Shown in pieces: positions 44,090 to 52,654 of a stretch of 64,000 nucleotides of DNA; positions within the stretch are counted from its first letter, which is position 1; every line of letters starts with the position of its first letter. The stretch lies in NCBI RefSeq assembly GCF_002163855.1, contig NZ_CP019332.1:2769145-2833144 (forward strand), given 5' to 3'. The DNA is from Winogradskyella sp. PC-19. GTDB taxonomy: Bacteria > Bacteroidota > Bacteroidia > Flavobacteriales > Flavobacteriaceae. The notes below the pieces were generated by a model that saw only the letters and a program-made list of their open reading frames with translations, searched no databases and was not told the DNA's origin. The translations under genes and the position numbers were made by a program.

Positions 44090-44597
44090 TTAGTAGTCTA
44101 AACGATTGTTCTTTCTTGTTCCCTATTAAGAAGGTAATTTCTTCCATTTGCTCACCATCAAAGTTAGCTTGGTTTAGTTTATAACCTCGAAATGATGGTT
44201 CCATTCTATTGAAAGGTATTGAGATTGTTTCCCATTTTCCTGTGGTTTCAAATGTGTAGATGTACGAATACCGATGTCTATAGCTACTTTTAACTCTAAA
44301 CTGAAATGGTTTGCCGTCTCCTTTAATACGAAGTTGAAATGATTCGAAATTTGAAGAATTTACTGTGTCGAAATTGTAACGAACAGATGAAAAACCACCA
44401 TTGTTCTTAAGAGAAACATCACCCGAAAATTCCCCATGACCATCTTCGTTGAGCTTAAAATTTCCATCTGAGCGTCCACCCATAACAACATCATCTAAGA
44501 TTCTCCAATTACTTAAGTTGCTCTCAGAGTTAAAGTTAAATAATGTCATTTGCGGCATAGTTATTAGTATTATAACTTGAAATATGAGATATTTCAT
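44067..44597 (-). CDS. CIA30 family protein
   Basis: 176 residues from ATG 44597; an upstream in-frame TTG overlaps the -7 box and is less likely. The N-terminus has a hydrophobic segment (KYLIFQVIILITMPQMTLFNF). The body is a single jelly-roll of the CIA30 type: NWRILDDVVMGGRSDGNFKL (~30-50), FSGDVSLKNNGGFSSVRY (~57-74), FQLRIKGDGKPFQFRV and WETISIPFNRMEPSFRG. In eukaryotes the family helps assemble complex I; bacterial members are uncharacterised and often look like carbohydrate-binding folds. Role unknown. Confidence 0.8.
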   Translation of the reverse strand: MKYLIFQVIILITMPQMTLFNFNSESNLSNWRILDDVVMGGRSDGNFKLNEDGHGEFSGDVSLKNNGGFSSVRYNFDTVNSSNFESFQLRIKGDGKPFQFRVKSSYRHRYSYIYTFETTGKWETISIPFNRMEPSFRGYKLNQANFDGEQMEEITFLIGNKKEQSFRLLIDKIILQ

Positions 44598-44612
44598 AGG
44601 TTTGCTTTTTTG

Positions 44613-44620
44613 CAAAGATA
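44613..44620 (-). promoter_or_regulatory. -7 box for the CIA30 gene
   Basis: The complement of 44613-44620 is TATCTTTG, a perfect TAnnTTTG, 15 bp before ATG 44597. Confidence 0.4.
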
Positions 44621-44704
44621 AATAGGATAGAAAATGAAAATTGTCTGTTTTAGAAAGTTTTATGATTGTATTTAATATAAAGTTATTATTTATAAATTGT
44701 CATT

Positions 44705-45246
44705 ATGAAATTTAGTAAAGCTTCCTACTTTTTAATTGTATTTTTTTAATTGGTTGTCAAGACAAAGTTGAAAAACCAAAAGAAGTAACAGAAACTGAAA
44801 TCGATACTCAAAAACGAGGAATTCATATTGTCTTCAAAAAAGATGGTTTAGAAACAAATCAACTTTATAAAGACAGTTCTTATGATGGTATTGTCAATTA
44901 TGTAAATGATTTTGACACAATTACAAAAACAATTTATGATGAAGTGAGTTATCCTCAGAGAAGAATCTTTTTTTATAAAGTCAATGAATTACTACCAGTT
45001 GATTTATTTGAACAACCCATAGAACAAATATTTGAAGACCATGAAATAGATACTTTGTATGCGGCTAGATATAATAAAATCCCTTTTAGTATTGTTCCAA
45101 AAAAGAGTGGTAAATTTTATATTAATGGCTCAGTTGAGGATATTGTATTCATGAAAACAAAAGACACTTCAAAGGTTAGGATGCTGTCGAGTATGATAAG
45201 TATTAGCGCTGAAATTGATGTTAAGGATGTTAATTTAAATAAATAA
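44705..45246 (+). pseudogene. Lipoprotein gene frameshifted in a T7 homopolymer
   Basis: ATG 44705 opens MKFSKASYFLIVFF and then hits TAA (44747-44749) directly after a run of seven T (44741-44747). If the run had eight T the frame would continue as LIGCQDKVEKPKEV, a perfect lipoprotein signal (lipobox LIGC), and go on for about 165 more residues to the stop at 45246. The C-terminal part (YPQRRIFFYKVNELLPVD...) is unrecognised, acidic and has no membrane span. So a single-base deletion, a phase-variable tract, or a sequencing error is present. A downstream GTG 44944 gives at most a 100-residue remnant. Confidence 0.7.
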
Positions 45247-45265
45247 CATTATAAAGATTATATTT

Positions 45266-45562
45266 CTATCTCAAAACCAATTTCGTAATCACATCCTTAC
45301 CGATAGCCTCATTAAGCATCGCAATAATTTTTTCTTTACCGTAACTTAATTCTTCTCTTAATACACTAGAGCTTAGTTGTACGTAAAGTGTGTCGTGTTT
45401 TAGCTCAATGGCAGTTGTATAATTATTAACGCCATTGCCCATAAGGCTAGACCAAGCATCTCGCACATCGACTTTATCTAAACCATTTTGCAGGTTGTTG
45501 CTAGAGACAAATTCTTTTAGAACGTCTTGTATAGATTGATTATCGTTGTTGCGTTTTGCCAT
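45266..45562 (-). CDS. DUF721 domain-containing protein (DciA-like)
   Basis: 98 residues. The DUF721 core is VLKEFVSSNNLQNGLDKVDVRDAWSSLMGNGVNNYT, then a strand pair LKHDTLYVQLSSSVLREELSYGKEKIIAMLNEA and a short end. Related actinobacterial and proteobacterial DUF721/DciA proteins load the replicative helicase; the short form here is typical of Bacteroidota. It sits in a replication/repair neighbourhood (recF two genes away), which fits, but function is by homology only. No signal peptide. Confidence 0.82.
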   Translation of the reverse strand: MAKRNNDNQSIQDVLKEFVSSNNLQNGLDKVDVRDAWSSLMGNGVNNYTTAIELKHDTLYVQLSSSVLREELSYGKEKIIAMLNEAIGKDVITKLVLR

Positions 45563-45563
45563 A

Positions 45564-45986
45564 TTATTCTAAATCTAGTTCAATAGGTTTATAACGTTTG
45601 TAAATGTATATGGTTTCTCTGTCATTGATAACTTTTAAGCTGTTTTCGTCAGCTTTTAAAACGGTTTCTTTCCAATTAGCGTATGGTGTTTTGTAGTATA
45701 AATTTAAACTATCGTTTTCAATCTTTACAGTAATGCCTTCTGCATCCTTTGAGGTGATATATTGAGAATTAAAACCAGGTTTTAGCTTTTTTCTAAAACC
45801 AATCAGGCTGTCGTTAATACTAATGTAATCTATAGTGTCATTGTACTTGTAGTCTTTTTTATCTCCATCAGTAAAGATAACCTCTTTGATTTCCCAATAC
45901 CCATTAATGTATTCCAAGTGGCTTTCAGGATCTTGAGAACATGAAAATAAAACTGTAATGAATAAGACTAATGCAATACGCTTCAT
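45564..45986 (-). CDS. Small hypothetical lipoprotein
   Basis: 140 residues with signal peptide and lipobox ([14 protein letters not shown], Cys ~16). The mature part is beta-rich: [28 protein letters not shown] and [15 protein letters not shown], a small lipocalin-like or META-like strand series, without a name I can assign. The start overlaps the end of recF by four bases (ATGA type), and its stop is one base before DUF721, so the three genes are one transcript. Outer-membrane anchored by prediction. Confidence 0.78.
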   Translation of the reverse strand: MKRIALVLFITVLFSCSQDPESHLEYINGYWEIKEVIFTDGDKKDYKYNDTIDYISINDSLIGFRKKLKPGFNSQYITSKDAEGITVKIENDSLNLYYKTPYANWKETVLKADENSLKVINDRETIYIYKRYKPIELDLE

Positions 45987-47062
45987 AACTTTATTATTTT
46001 ATAAGATTGATGGATCTGTTTTACAACATTTTCGGTACGCTCGGGATGCGTATCACTAATAAAAATTTGTCCAAAGTGTTCATCATCTACCATATTGATA
46101 ATTTGTGCCACGCGATTTTCGTCTAATTTATCAAAAATATCATCTAATAGTAGAATAGGAGGTACGCCGCTTTGCTGTTTTATAAAATCGAATTGAGCCA
46201 ATTTCAAAGCAATTAAAAACGATTTTTGCTGACCTTGACTACCAAACTTTTTAATCGGATAACCTTCAATCTGGAATATCAAATCGTCTTTGTGTATACC
46301 AACACTAGTATACTGTATAGCTCGGTCTTTGCCCAAACTACTTTTTAGTAATTCAGCTAAATCAGTTGCAAACAAATCACTTTTATAAACCAAATTTACA
46401 GCTTCGCTACTGTTACTGATTGTCGCGTAACGTTCTTTAAAAATAGGAATAAATGTTTTTAAAAATGCATCTCTTTTCTCAAAAACAGGTTGACCAAAAG
46501 TTTTTAGTTGCTCATTGTAAACTTCTAATGTATCTGAATTATAAGTATTATTCAGAGCAAAATATTTTAGCAATGCATTACGCTGTGATAATACTTTGTT
46601 ATAGCTTATTAAATCTTTTAAGTACGCTTTGTCGCTCTGAGAAATTACACTATCAATAAATTTTCGTCTAATATCACTGCCTTCGCTAATTAAATCTCGG
46701 TCAGCTGGTGAAATAATAACAAGCGGAATAAAGCCAATGTGCTCACTAAATTTTTCATAAGCTTTACCATTACGTTTTATAACTTTTTTCTGTCCCTTTT
46801 TTAAAGAAACAATCAATTTTTCGTCACGCTCGTTTTTATGAAATTGTCCGTCTACAACAAAAAACTCTTCGCCGTGCTTAATATTTTGGGTAGCAACAGG
46901 ATTAAAATAACTTTTACCAAATGCTAGGTGATATATGGCATCTAAGGCATTGGTTTTTCCTATACCATTAGCGCCAACAAAACAGTTAATTTTAGTGTCA
47001 AATTCGAAAGTAGAACTTTCAAAATTCTTATAATTCACTAAAGAGAGTCGGTTAAGAAACAT
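45983..47062 (-). CDS. recF: DNA replication and repair protein RecF
   Basis: 359 residues. SMC-like ATPase that loads RecA at gaps. Walker A is [23 protein letters not shown] (~32-54), the conserved FVDGQFHKN-type strand follows, and the C-terminal signature/Walker B region is [18 protein letters not shown] (~273-290) and [17 protein letters not shown] (~303-319), then [12 protein letters not shown]. Length and motif order are normal. It is the first gene of the recF-lipoprotein-DUF721 unit and divergent from the TPR gene to its right. Confidence 0.95.
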   Translation of the reverse strand: MFLNRLSLVNYKNFESSTFEFDTKINCFVGANGIGKTNALDAIYHLAFGKSYFNPVATQNIKHGEEFFVVDGQFHKNERDEKLIVSLKKGQKKVIKRNGKAYEKFSEHIGFIPLVIISPADRDLISEGSDIRRKFIDSVISQSDKAYLKDLISYNKVLSQRNALLKYFALNNTYNSDTLEVYNEQLKTFGQPVFEKRDAFLKTFIPIFKERYATISNSSEAVNLVYKSDLFATDLAELLKSSLGKDRAIQYTSVGIHKDDLIFQIEGYPIKKFGSQGQQKSFLIALKLAQFDFIKQQSGVPPILLLDDIFDKLDENRVAQIINMVDDEHFGQIFISDTHPERTENVVKQIHQSYKIIKL

Positions 47063-47171
47063 AAAATGAGTTGTAATCGTAGTGTTTAAAAGGTATGTCT
47101 TTAGATTTATAAAGGCTGCAAATTATTGAAAAATAACAAATAAATAGGCTTTTAATTCCCAATAAAAATTT

Positions 47172-47179
47172 TATTTTTG
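47172..47179 (+). promoter_or_regulatory. -7 box for the TPR-ribH transcript
   Basis: TATTTTTG on the plus strand, 21 bp before ATG 47201, a full TAnnTTTG match. It also argues against the alternative TTG start at 47177 that would lie inside the box. Confidence 0.45.
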
Positions 47180-47200
47180 CCCTCGCACAAATTAGAAATT

Positions 47201-47965
47201 ATGGCAACATATAAGAAAAGAGGATATAAGCCTAAAACTCAAAAAGAAAAGGTTGAGGCAATAGAAGAAGATTCAACAACAGCTGAGGTATTTAATACCT
47301 TAGACGAGTCTGCTTCCAAAACCGAAGAATGGGTTATAAAAAATCAAAAATATATCTATGGTATTGTAGGTGTTGTGGCTTTGGTGCTTTTGGCATATAT
47401 GGGTTATAATAAATTTATTGCAGAACCAAATGCTGAAGAAGCTATGAATGAGATGGCAGTAGCACAAGGTTATTTTGATGAAGCACTTAATGCTACAGAA
47501 AAAGACTCTTTATTCACATTAGCATTAGAAGGTGCTGACGGAAAATATGGAATGTTAGATATTGCTAGCGAATATGGTGGAACACCAGCAGGAAATTTAG
47601 CAAACTATTATGCGGGTACTGCATACCTAAATATGAACAAATACGACGAAGCTATTAAATATCTTAACGAGTTTAAAAGTGATGACTTAATGTTATCTGC
47701 AATATCTAAAGGTGGAATAGGTGATTCTTTTGTTCAATTAAACCAGCTTGAAGATGGTTTAGACTACTACGAAAAAGCAATCAAAGTTAGCGCTAACGAT
47801 TTTACAACACCATTGTATTTAAAGAAAGCAGCGATTGTAGCTATGAAGTTAGGTCAGAACCAAAAGGCTTTAGATTACCTAAATCGAATTAAAACGGAAT
47901 TCCCAACGTCTGATGATGCAAAAAATATAGATGTACTTATCGGAAAAGCAGAAGCAAGCTTATAG
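47201..47965 (+). CDS. Tetratricopeptide repeat membrane protein (YfgM-like)
   Basis: 254 residues from ATG 47201. A charged N-terminus (~1-45), one membrane span (YIYGIVGVVALVLLAYMGYNKFI, ~50-73) and then periplasmic TPR-like helices: AYLNMNKYDEAIKYLNEFKS (~143-162), VQLNQLEDGLDYYEKAIKVS (~178-197) and GQNQKALDYLNRIKTEFPTS. In proteobacteria YfgM is a SecYEG-associated chaperone-like protein; similarity is at architecture level only. It is followed two bases later by ribH. Confidence 0.78.
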   Translation: MATYKKRGYKPKTQKEKVEAIEEDSTTAEVFNTLDESASKTEEWVIKNQKYIYGIVGVVALVLLAYMGYNKFIAEPNAEEAMNEMAVAQGYFDEALNATEKDSLFTLALEGADGKYGMLDIASEYGGTPAGNLANYYAGTAYLNMNKYDEAIKYLNEFKSDDLMLSAISKGGIGDSFVQLNQLEDGLDYYEKAIKVSANDFTTPLYLKKAAIVAMKLGQNQKALDYLNRIKTEFPTSDDAKNIDVLIGKAEASL

Positions 47966-47967
47966 AT

Positions 47968-48480
47968 ATGGCTACCGAAAATAAAAATTTATCAAACTAC
48001 GATAAAGCTACAATCCCAAACGCGAAAAATTTTCGGTTTGGGATTGTTGTTTCAGAATGGAATGATACCATTACAGAAGGGCTCTACAATGGCGCTGTTG
48101 AAGCACTAAAAGACTGTGGTGCTCTAGACGATAGGATTACACGTTGGAATGTTCCAGGAAGCTATGAGTTAATTTATGGCTGTAAAAAAATGCAAAGTAA
48201 TAATGTAGATGTTGTTATAGCTATTGGCTCAGTGATTCAAGGTGAGACTAAGCATTTTGATTTTGTTTGTGATGGCGTTACTCAAGGTATTAAAGACCTT
48301 AATGTCTTAAGTGATATTCCTGTTATTTTTTGTGTATTGACGGATAATAATATGCAACAATCTATTGACCGTTCTGGCGGAAAACATGGAAACAAAGGTA
48401 CTGAAGCCGCTATTGCTGCGATAAAAATGGCACAACTTCGAAAAGATTCTAGAGGTCACGGTATTAGTATAGGCTATTAA
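47968..48480 (+). CDS. ribH: 6,7-dimethyl-8-ribityllumazine synthase
   Basis: 170 residues. Condenses the ribityl-diaminouracil and dihydroxybutanone phosphate in riboflavin synthesis, forming 60-mer or pentamer cages. Family motifs: FGIVVSEWNDTITEGLYNGAVEAL (~24-47), VPGSYELIYGCKKM (~66-79), IAIGSVIQGETKHFDFVCDGVTQGI (~89-113, catalytic His in KHFDF) and DNNMQQSIDRSGGKHGNKGTEAA (~128-150). About 20 extra N-terminal residues compared with E. coli RibH. Other riboflavin genes are not in the window. Confidence 0.96.
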   Translation: MATENKNLSNYDKATIPNAKNFRFGIVVSEWNDTITEGLYNGAVEALKDCGALDDRITRWNVPGSYELIYGCKKMQSNNVDVVIAIGSVIQGETKHFDFVCDGVTQGIKDLNVLSDIPVIFCVLTDNNMQQSIDRSGGKHGNKGTEAAIAAIKMAQLRKDSRGHGISIGY

Positions 48481-48585
48481 TTCCTTAACTTTTGAATAAC
48501 CATTTCTGTCATTAAACCTTTTTTTGGCAGGCTTTTTGTTAACAATTATTAAGAGTTGCTTTGCCAAAATTCCTTGTATTTTAAG

Positions 48586-48593
48586 TATTTTTG
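48586..48593 (+). promoter_or_regulatory. -7 box for the two small membrane protein genes and mutL
   Basis: TATTTTTG on the plus strand in the 140-bp gap after ribH, 27 bp before the GTG at 48621. Full TAnnTTTG match. Confidence 0.4.
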
Positions 48594-48620
48594 AAAGGAA
48601 TCATAGTAATTTCATTAAAA

Positions 48621-48833
48621 GTGTTTAATCAGCGAAAAAACAAAAAATTCAATTACAAGCCACGCTTCCAAGATTCGGGAGAACAAACTATAAAAGAAGA
48701 TTTTGAATCTAAATGGAATGCAGCTAAACCAAATTCTAAAAGACGAAAAGGTTTTAGTTCTCTTCCGACAATGATTGTTTTTTTAATTGCTGTTATTGTA
48801 TTAATGTATATTCTTAATGGATATATGAAATAA
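48621..48833 (+). CDS. Small hypothetical membrane protein
   Basis: 70 residues from GTG 48621, chosen because the -7 box at 48586-48593 excludes the upstream TTG. A strongly basic, aromatic N-terminus (FNQRKNKKFNYKPRF) is followed by a linker and one C-terminal membrane span (LPTMIVFLIAVIVLMYILNGYM, ~46-68). The start resembles that of the next gene (KKNKRYNYTPRYY), so the two are probably diverged duplicates. Function unknown; some databases call such proteins riboflavin synthase-related only because of the neighbouring ribH, which the sequence does not support. Confidence 0.65.
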   Translation: MFNQRKNKKFNYKPRFQDSGEQTIKEDFESKWNAAKPNSKRRKGFSSLPTMIVFLIAVIVLMYILNGYMK

Positions 48834-48846
48834 AATAATAAAGAAT

Positions 48847-49125
48847 ATGGGACTACTTAAAACAAAGAAGAACAAAAGATATAATTATACACCTAGATAC
48901 TACAAAGGCGAAGGCAGTCCTTATGAATTAAAGCATAAGTTTGACGACTATAGAAAAACTATTAATCCAGCAAAAGGTATAAAAGGTAAATTTAATGCTG
49001 CTTTTGAGGATTATAAAGACAGAGACGAAAAGGTCAATAAGCGTGTTTTTATAATTGTGGGTATTCTTGTTTTAATATTCTTGTTTATAATTGACTTTGA
49101 TTTATCTATTTTCTCTAAAGGCTAA
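48847..49125 (+). CDS. Small hypothetical membrane protein, related to the preceding one
   Basis: 92 residues. Basic N-terminus LLKTKKNKRYNYTPRYYKGEG, a soluble helical middle (ELKHKFDDYRKTINP, GKFNAAFEDYKDRDEKV) and a C-terminal membrane span VFIIVGILVLIFLFIIDFDL (~68-87). The stop codon overlaps the mutL ATG by one base, suggesting coupled translation. Probably a cytoplasm-facing anchor protein. No function can be assigned. Confidence 0.7.
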   Translation: MGLLKTKKNKRYNYTPRYYKGEGSPYELKHKFDDYRKTINPAKGIKGKFNAAFEDYKDRDEKVNKRVFIIVGILVLIFLFIIDFDLSIFSKG

Positions 49126-50987
49126 TGTCAGATATTATTCAACTATTGCCAGACCATGTGGCGAATCAGATTGCAGCTGGTGAAGTCGTACAACGACCGG
49201 CTTCAGTTGTAAAAGAATTATTAGAAAATGCAATTGATGCAAATGCATCAGAAATAAAATTGATTCTCAAAGAAGCTGGTAAAACTCTTGTTCAAGTTAT
49301 AGATAACGGAAAAGGCATGAGTACTACCGACGCGCGTTTATCTTTTGAGCGTCATGCGACTTCTAAAATTAAATCTGCTGAAGATTTATTTCAGTTAAAT
49401 ACTAAAGGATTTAGAGGCGAAGCTTTAGCAAGTATTGCTGCTATTGCCCATGTAGAACTAAAAACTAAGCAAGAGAATGATGAGTTAGGTACTGCAATCC
49501 TAATTGAAGGTAGTGCTGTAAAATCCCAAGACGTAACGGTTACTCCAAAAGGAACATCTGTTTCTGTAAAAAATTTATTCTTCAATATTCCTGCAAGACG
49601 AAACTTTTTAAAATCAAACACTGTTGAGTTGCGACATGTGACTGATGAGTTTCATCGTGTAGCATTAGCACATCCAAATATTGGATTTTCGATGTATCAT
49701 AATGGTAGTGAGATGTTCAGTTTACAAGCCAGTAATTATCGTCAGCGTGTTGTTAATATTTTTGGGACTAAAACAAACGAAAAATTAGTTCCTGTAGAAG
49801 AAGCAACAGAAGTGTTGACCGTCTCTGGATTTGTAGGTAAACCTGAGTTTTCTAAAAAGACCAAGTCAGAACAGTTCTTCTTTGTGAATAATAGATTTGT
49901 AAAAAGCCCATATCTCAATCATGCCATTAATGCTGCATTTGAAGGTTTATTGAAAGACGGTTATCATCCAAGTTATTTCTTGAATTTAACTGTAGATCCT
50001 AAAACCATAGATATAAATATTCATCCTACAAAAACTGAAATTAAATTTGATGACGAGCATACGCTTTACGCTATTTTGCGTTCGTCGGTTAAGCATAGTT
50101 TGGGACAATTTAATATTGCTCCGGTTTTAGATTTTAATAGCGATGCTAATTTAGATACACCATATAACTATAAAGATAAAGCTGGTCGTACACCAACTAT
50201 TGAAGTAGATAGTACATTTAATCCCTTTGCAGGTGAGCAAAGCGCTTCATTAAATACTGATGGACAAAATAGACAGACGTATTCAAAAACGCCAGCAGCA
50301 AATTGGGAAGGTTTATATGTAGGTTTAGAATCAAAGTCAAATACATCTCAAAATGATTTTTCTGAAGTTACCTTTGAAACTGAAGCAAAGACGTCATCAA
50401 TTTTTAAATCAGATGAGGTTGCTCAGACCAAAACAACATATCAGTTAAGACAAAAATACGTAGTAAGTACTATAAAATCTGGCATGCTTATTATAGATCA
50501 AAATCGTGCGCATCAACGTATTTTGTATGAAAATTTACTGAAACAATTAACTTCCAAAGAGGCAACTACGCAACAATTATTATTTCCTTTGCAGTTAAAT
50601 TTTTCAACTTCGGATTTCGAAATTATAAAAGAATTAAGAACGGATTTAGAATTCGCTGGTTTTGTTTTTTCAGAAGAAGAAAAAGAGCGACTTGCAATCA
50701 CCGGAGTTCCTGTTGGAGTTCCAGAAAGTGAAGTATCTATTGTATTGGAGCAACTTATCAGTGATGTCGAAAATGATGTGCCAGACCAAAATTTTAGTGC
50801 ATCAGATTTATTAGCAAAATCAATGGCAAAAAGCCTAGCCCTAAAAACGGGTCAGGCTTTAAATGAAGAAGAACAAGAGCATTTGGTAAATAGCTTATTT
50901 GCTTGTAAAGAACCATCAGTATCACCAACAAATAAAACAACATTTATAACATTAGGTGTTGATGATATTGAAAAGAAATTTATGTAA
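49125..50987 (+). CDS. mutL: DNA mismatch repair protein MutL
   Basis: 620 residues. GHKL ATPase N-terminus intact: ELLENAIDANASEIKL (~31-46), VIDNGKGMS (~61-69), TKGFRGEALASIAAIAHV (~91-108) and KGTSVSVKNLFFNIPARRNFLK (~139-160). Residues ~330-430 form a variable linker. The C-terminal dimerisation domain has DQNRAHQRILYE (~457-468), the position of the DQHA(X)2E(X)4E endonuclease motif, but with Asn and Gln in place of His and the first Glu. The end (SLFACKEPSVSP) is usual for this phylum. It works with MutS in mismatch repair. Confidence 0.95.
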   Translation: MSDIIQLLPDHVANQIAAGEVVQRPASVVKELLENAIDANASEIKLILKEAGKTLVQVIDNGKGMSTTDARLSFERHATSKIKSAEDLFQLNTKGFRGEALASIAAIAHVELKTKQENDELGTAILIEGSAVKSQDVTVTPKGTSVSVKNLFFNIPARRNFLKSNTVELRHVTDEFHRVALAHPNIGFSMYHNGSEMFSLQASNYRQRVVNIFGTKTNEKLVPVEEATEVLTVSGFVGKPEFSKKTKSEQFFFVNNRFVKSPYLNHAINAAFEGLLKDGYHPSYFLNLTVDPKTIDINIHPTKTEIKFDDEHTLYAILRSSVKHSLGQFNIAPVLDFNSDANLDTPYNYKDKAGRTPTIEVDSTFNPFAGEQSASLNTDGQNRQTYSKTPAANWEGLYVGLESKSNTSQNDFSEVTFETEAKTSSIFKSDEVAQTKTTYQLRQKYVVSTIKSGMLIIDQNRAHQRILYENLLKQLTSKEATTQQLLFPLQLNFSTSDFEIIKELRTDLEFAGFVFSEEEKERLAITGVPVGVPESEVSIVLEQLISDVENDVPDQNFSASDLLAKSMAKSLALKTGQALNEEEQEHLVNSLFACKEPSVSPTNKTTFITLGVDDIEKKFM

Positions 50988-50993
50988 TCAATT

Positions 50994-51770
50994 ATGAGAT
51001 TTCAAATTACAGACGCTGTAAAGCATTTGATTATTATAAACGTTATTATGTTTATAGGTACTGTTTCTATCGGAAACGGCCAATCCTTTTATGAATGGTT
51101 TGCTTTATATTTTCCTGAAAACAGTGCTTTTAAGCCTTGGCAAATTGTTACACACATGTTTATGCATGGAGGTGGTAGTATGGCTAATTTCAGTATAGCT
51201 CATATTGGATTTAATATGTTTGCTTTATGGATGTTTGGTACTTCTGTAGAGCGTCAAATAGGCGCAAAAAAGTTTTTGTTTGTTTATTTTTCAGCTGGAA
51301 TTGGGGCAGTTTTATTTCAGTTAGGGTATTATTATTTTAGTTACCTGCCTAATTATAATGATTTAATGAATTTAGGTATTTCCCCGGAATATTTACAAAG
51401 CATGTTTGATACAAATAAAATTCCAAATTCATTATCGGAAGAGCAAGCAATAAAAGTTATAACATTGGGTGAAAGCTATTTTGCTTCTATGGTTGGTGCA
51501 TCAGGTTGTATTATGGGTGTTTTAGCAGCTTTTGGGATGATGAATCCAAACGCAGAATTGATGCTTATATTCTTACCGATTCCTGTAAAAGCCAAATATT
51601 TTATACCAGGTATTATTTTATTAGATGTTATTTCTGCGATTACTGGACAATCTTTTTTCAGTCCAAGTAATACAGCTTACATGGCACATGTCGGTGGTGC
51701 GATTGTTGGTTTTTTAATCATGTGGTACTGGAAAAAGAATAGTATGAATAAATACCGTTGGGATAAGTAA
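50994..51770 (+). CDS. Rhomboid family intramembrane serine protease (first of tandem pair)
   Basis: 258 residues, six to seven membrane spans. The catalytic dyad is present: Ser in SMVGASGCIMGVLAAFG (~164-180) and His in TAYMAHVGGAIVGFLIMWYW (~222-241). The first loop carries WQIVTHMFMHGGGSMANFSIAHIGFNMFALWMFG, the usual W-x-x-x-T-x-x-F-x-H-x-x...H-x-x-x-N block. Cleaves substrates within the membrane; substrate unknown. It begins six bases after mutL and overlaps the next rhomboid by one base. Confidence 0.92.
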   Translation: MRFQITDAVKHLIIINVIMFIGTVSIGNGQSFYEWFALYFPENSAFKPWQIVTHMFMHGGGSMANFSIAHIGFNMFALWMFGTSVERQIGAKKFLFVYFSAGIGAVLFQLGYYYFSYLPNYNDLMNLGISPEYLQSMFDTNKIPNSLSEEQAIKVITLGESYFASMVGASGCIMGVLAAFGMMNPNAELMLIFLPIPVKAKYFIPGIILLDVISAITGQSFFSPSNTAYMAHVGGAIVGFLIMWYWKKNSMNKYRWDK

Positions 51771-52648
51771 TGAACATTATTGAAAATTTAAAATATAAGT
51801 TTAATAACCTAGACGTCTTCGGTAAAATTATTGCCGTAAACGTGATTGTCCATATTATTACTTTTTTATTGGACGTATTCAAATTAAGCGGAATTTTAAG
51901 TTTTTTTAGATTACCTTCTGGGTTTAGTGACTTTTTGTGGCAGCCTTGGTCATTAATAACCTATGGTTTTTTGCATGCTGATATTTGGCATTTATTTTTT
52001 AATATGCTTATGTTATTTTATTTAACAAGAGTTACCGGAAATTTATTCCGTCATAAAATGGTCCTTAATATTTTTTTCTTAGGAATTATATGTGGTGGAT
52101 TATTGTATTTAGGAATTGCTAATCTATGGCCCACTAATTTTTTTGGTGCTAGTAGAGGTATTTTAGTTGGTGCATCTGCAGGTATTTCAGCATTATTACT
52201 TTTTGTTGGTGTGTACATGCCGGATTCTACAATTAGACTATTCAATACCTTTACAGTAAAGTGGAAACATATTGCCTTGTTTTTTATAGTTATTGATGTA
52301 GGTCGTGTGCTAATGGGTATTAATCAAGGTGGATACTTAGCACATTTAGGAGGCTACTTACTAGGCTTTTATTACGCTAAGAAGTTGCAAGATGGTACTG
52401 ATATCGGAAAAGGATTTGAACGCCTAGCAGATAGTTTTATGAGTTTGTTTAAACCAAAGTCTACATTAGAAACAGTGCATCGTAAAAAAAGTACTTCAAA
52501 AACTAAATCGGCTCCACGAAACAAAAGCAACACTTCAGCGTTAGATAAACAGAAGCAAGTCGATGCTATTTTAGATAAAATAAGCAAAAGTGGTTACGAC
52601 AGTCTTACAAAAAAAGAGAAAGAATTTTTGTTCAAAGCTGGGAAATAA
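51770..52648 (+). CDS. Rhomboid family protease with C-terminal DUF6576-like tail (second of tandem pair)
   Basis: 292 residues. Six membrane spans up to ~205 with WSLITYGFLHADIWHLFFNMLMLFYL (~62-87), catalytic Ser in LVGASAGISALLLFVGVY (~130-147) and His in GGYLAHLGGYLLGFYYAK (~186-203). After this comes a basic, Ser/Thr-rich cytoplasmic linker and a conserved helical end (KQKQVDAILDKISKSGYDSLTKKEKEFLFKAG), the DUF6576-type tail. The tail is absent from the first rhomboid, so the two proteins likely differ in partner or substrate choice. Confidence 0.9.
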   Translation: MNIIENLKYKFNNLDVFGKIIAVNVIVHIITFLLDVFKLSGILSFFRLPSGFSDFLWQPWSLITYGFLHADIWHLFFNMLMLFYLTRVTGNLFRHKMVLNIFFLGIICGGLLYLGIANLWPTNFFGASRGILVGASAGISALLLFVGVYMPDSTIRLFNTFTVKWKHIALFFIVIDVGRVLMGINQGGYLAHLGGYLLGFYYAKKLQDGTDIGKGFERLADSFMSLFKPKSTLETVHRKKSTSKTKSAPRNKSNTSALDKQKQVDAILDKISKSGYDSLTKKEKEFLFKAGK

Positions 52649-52654
52649 TAACAA

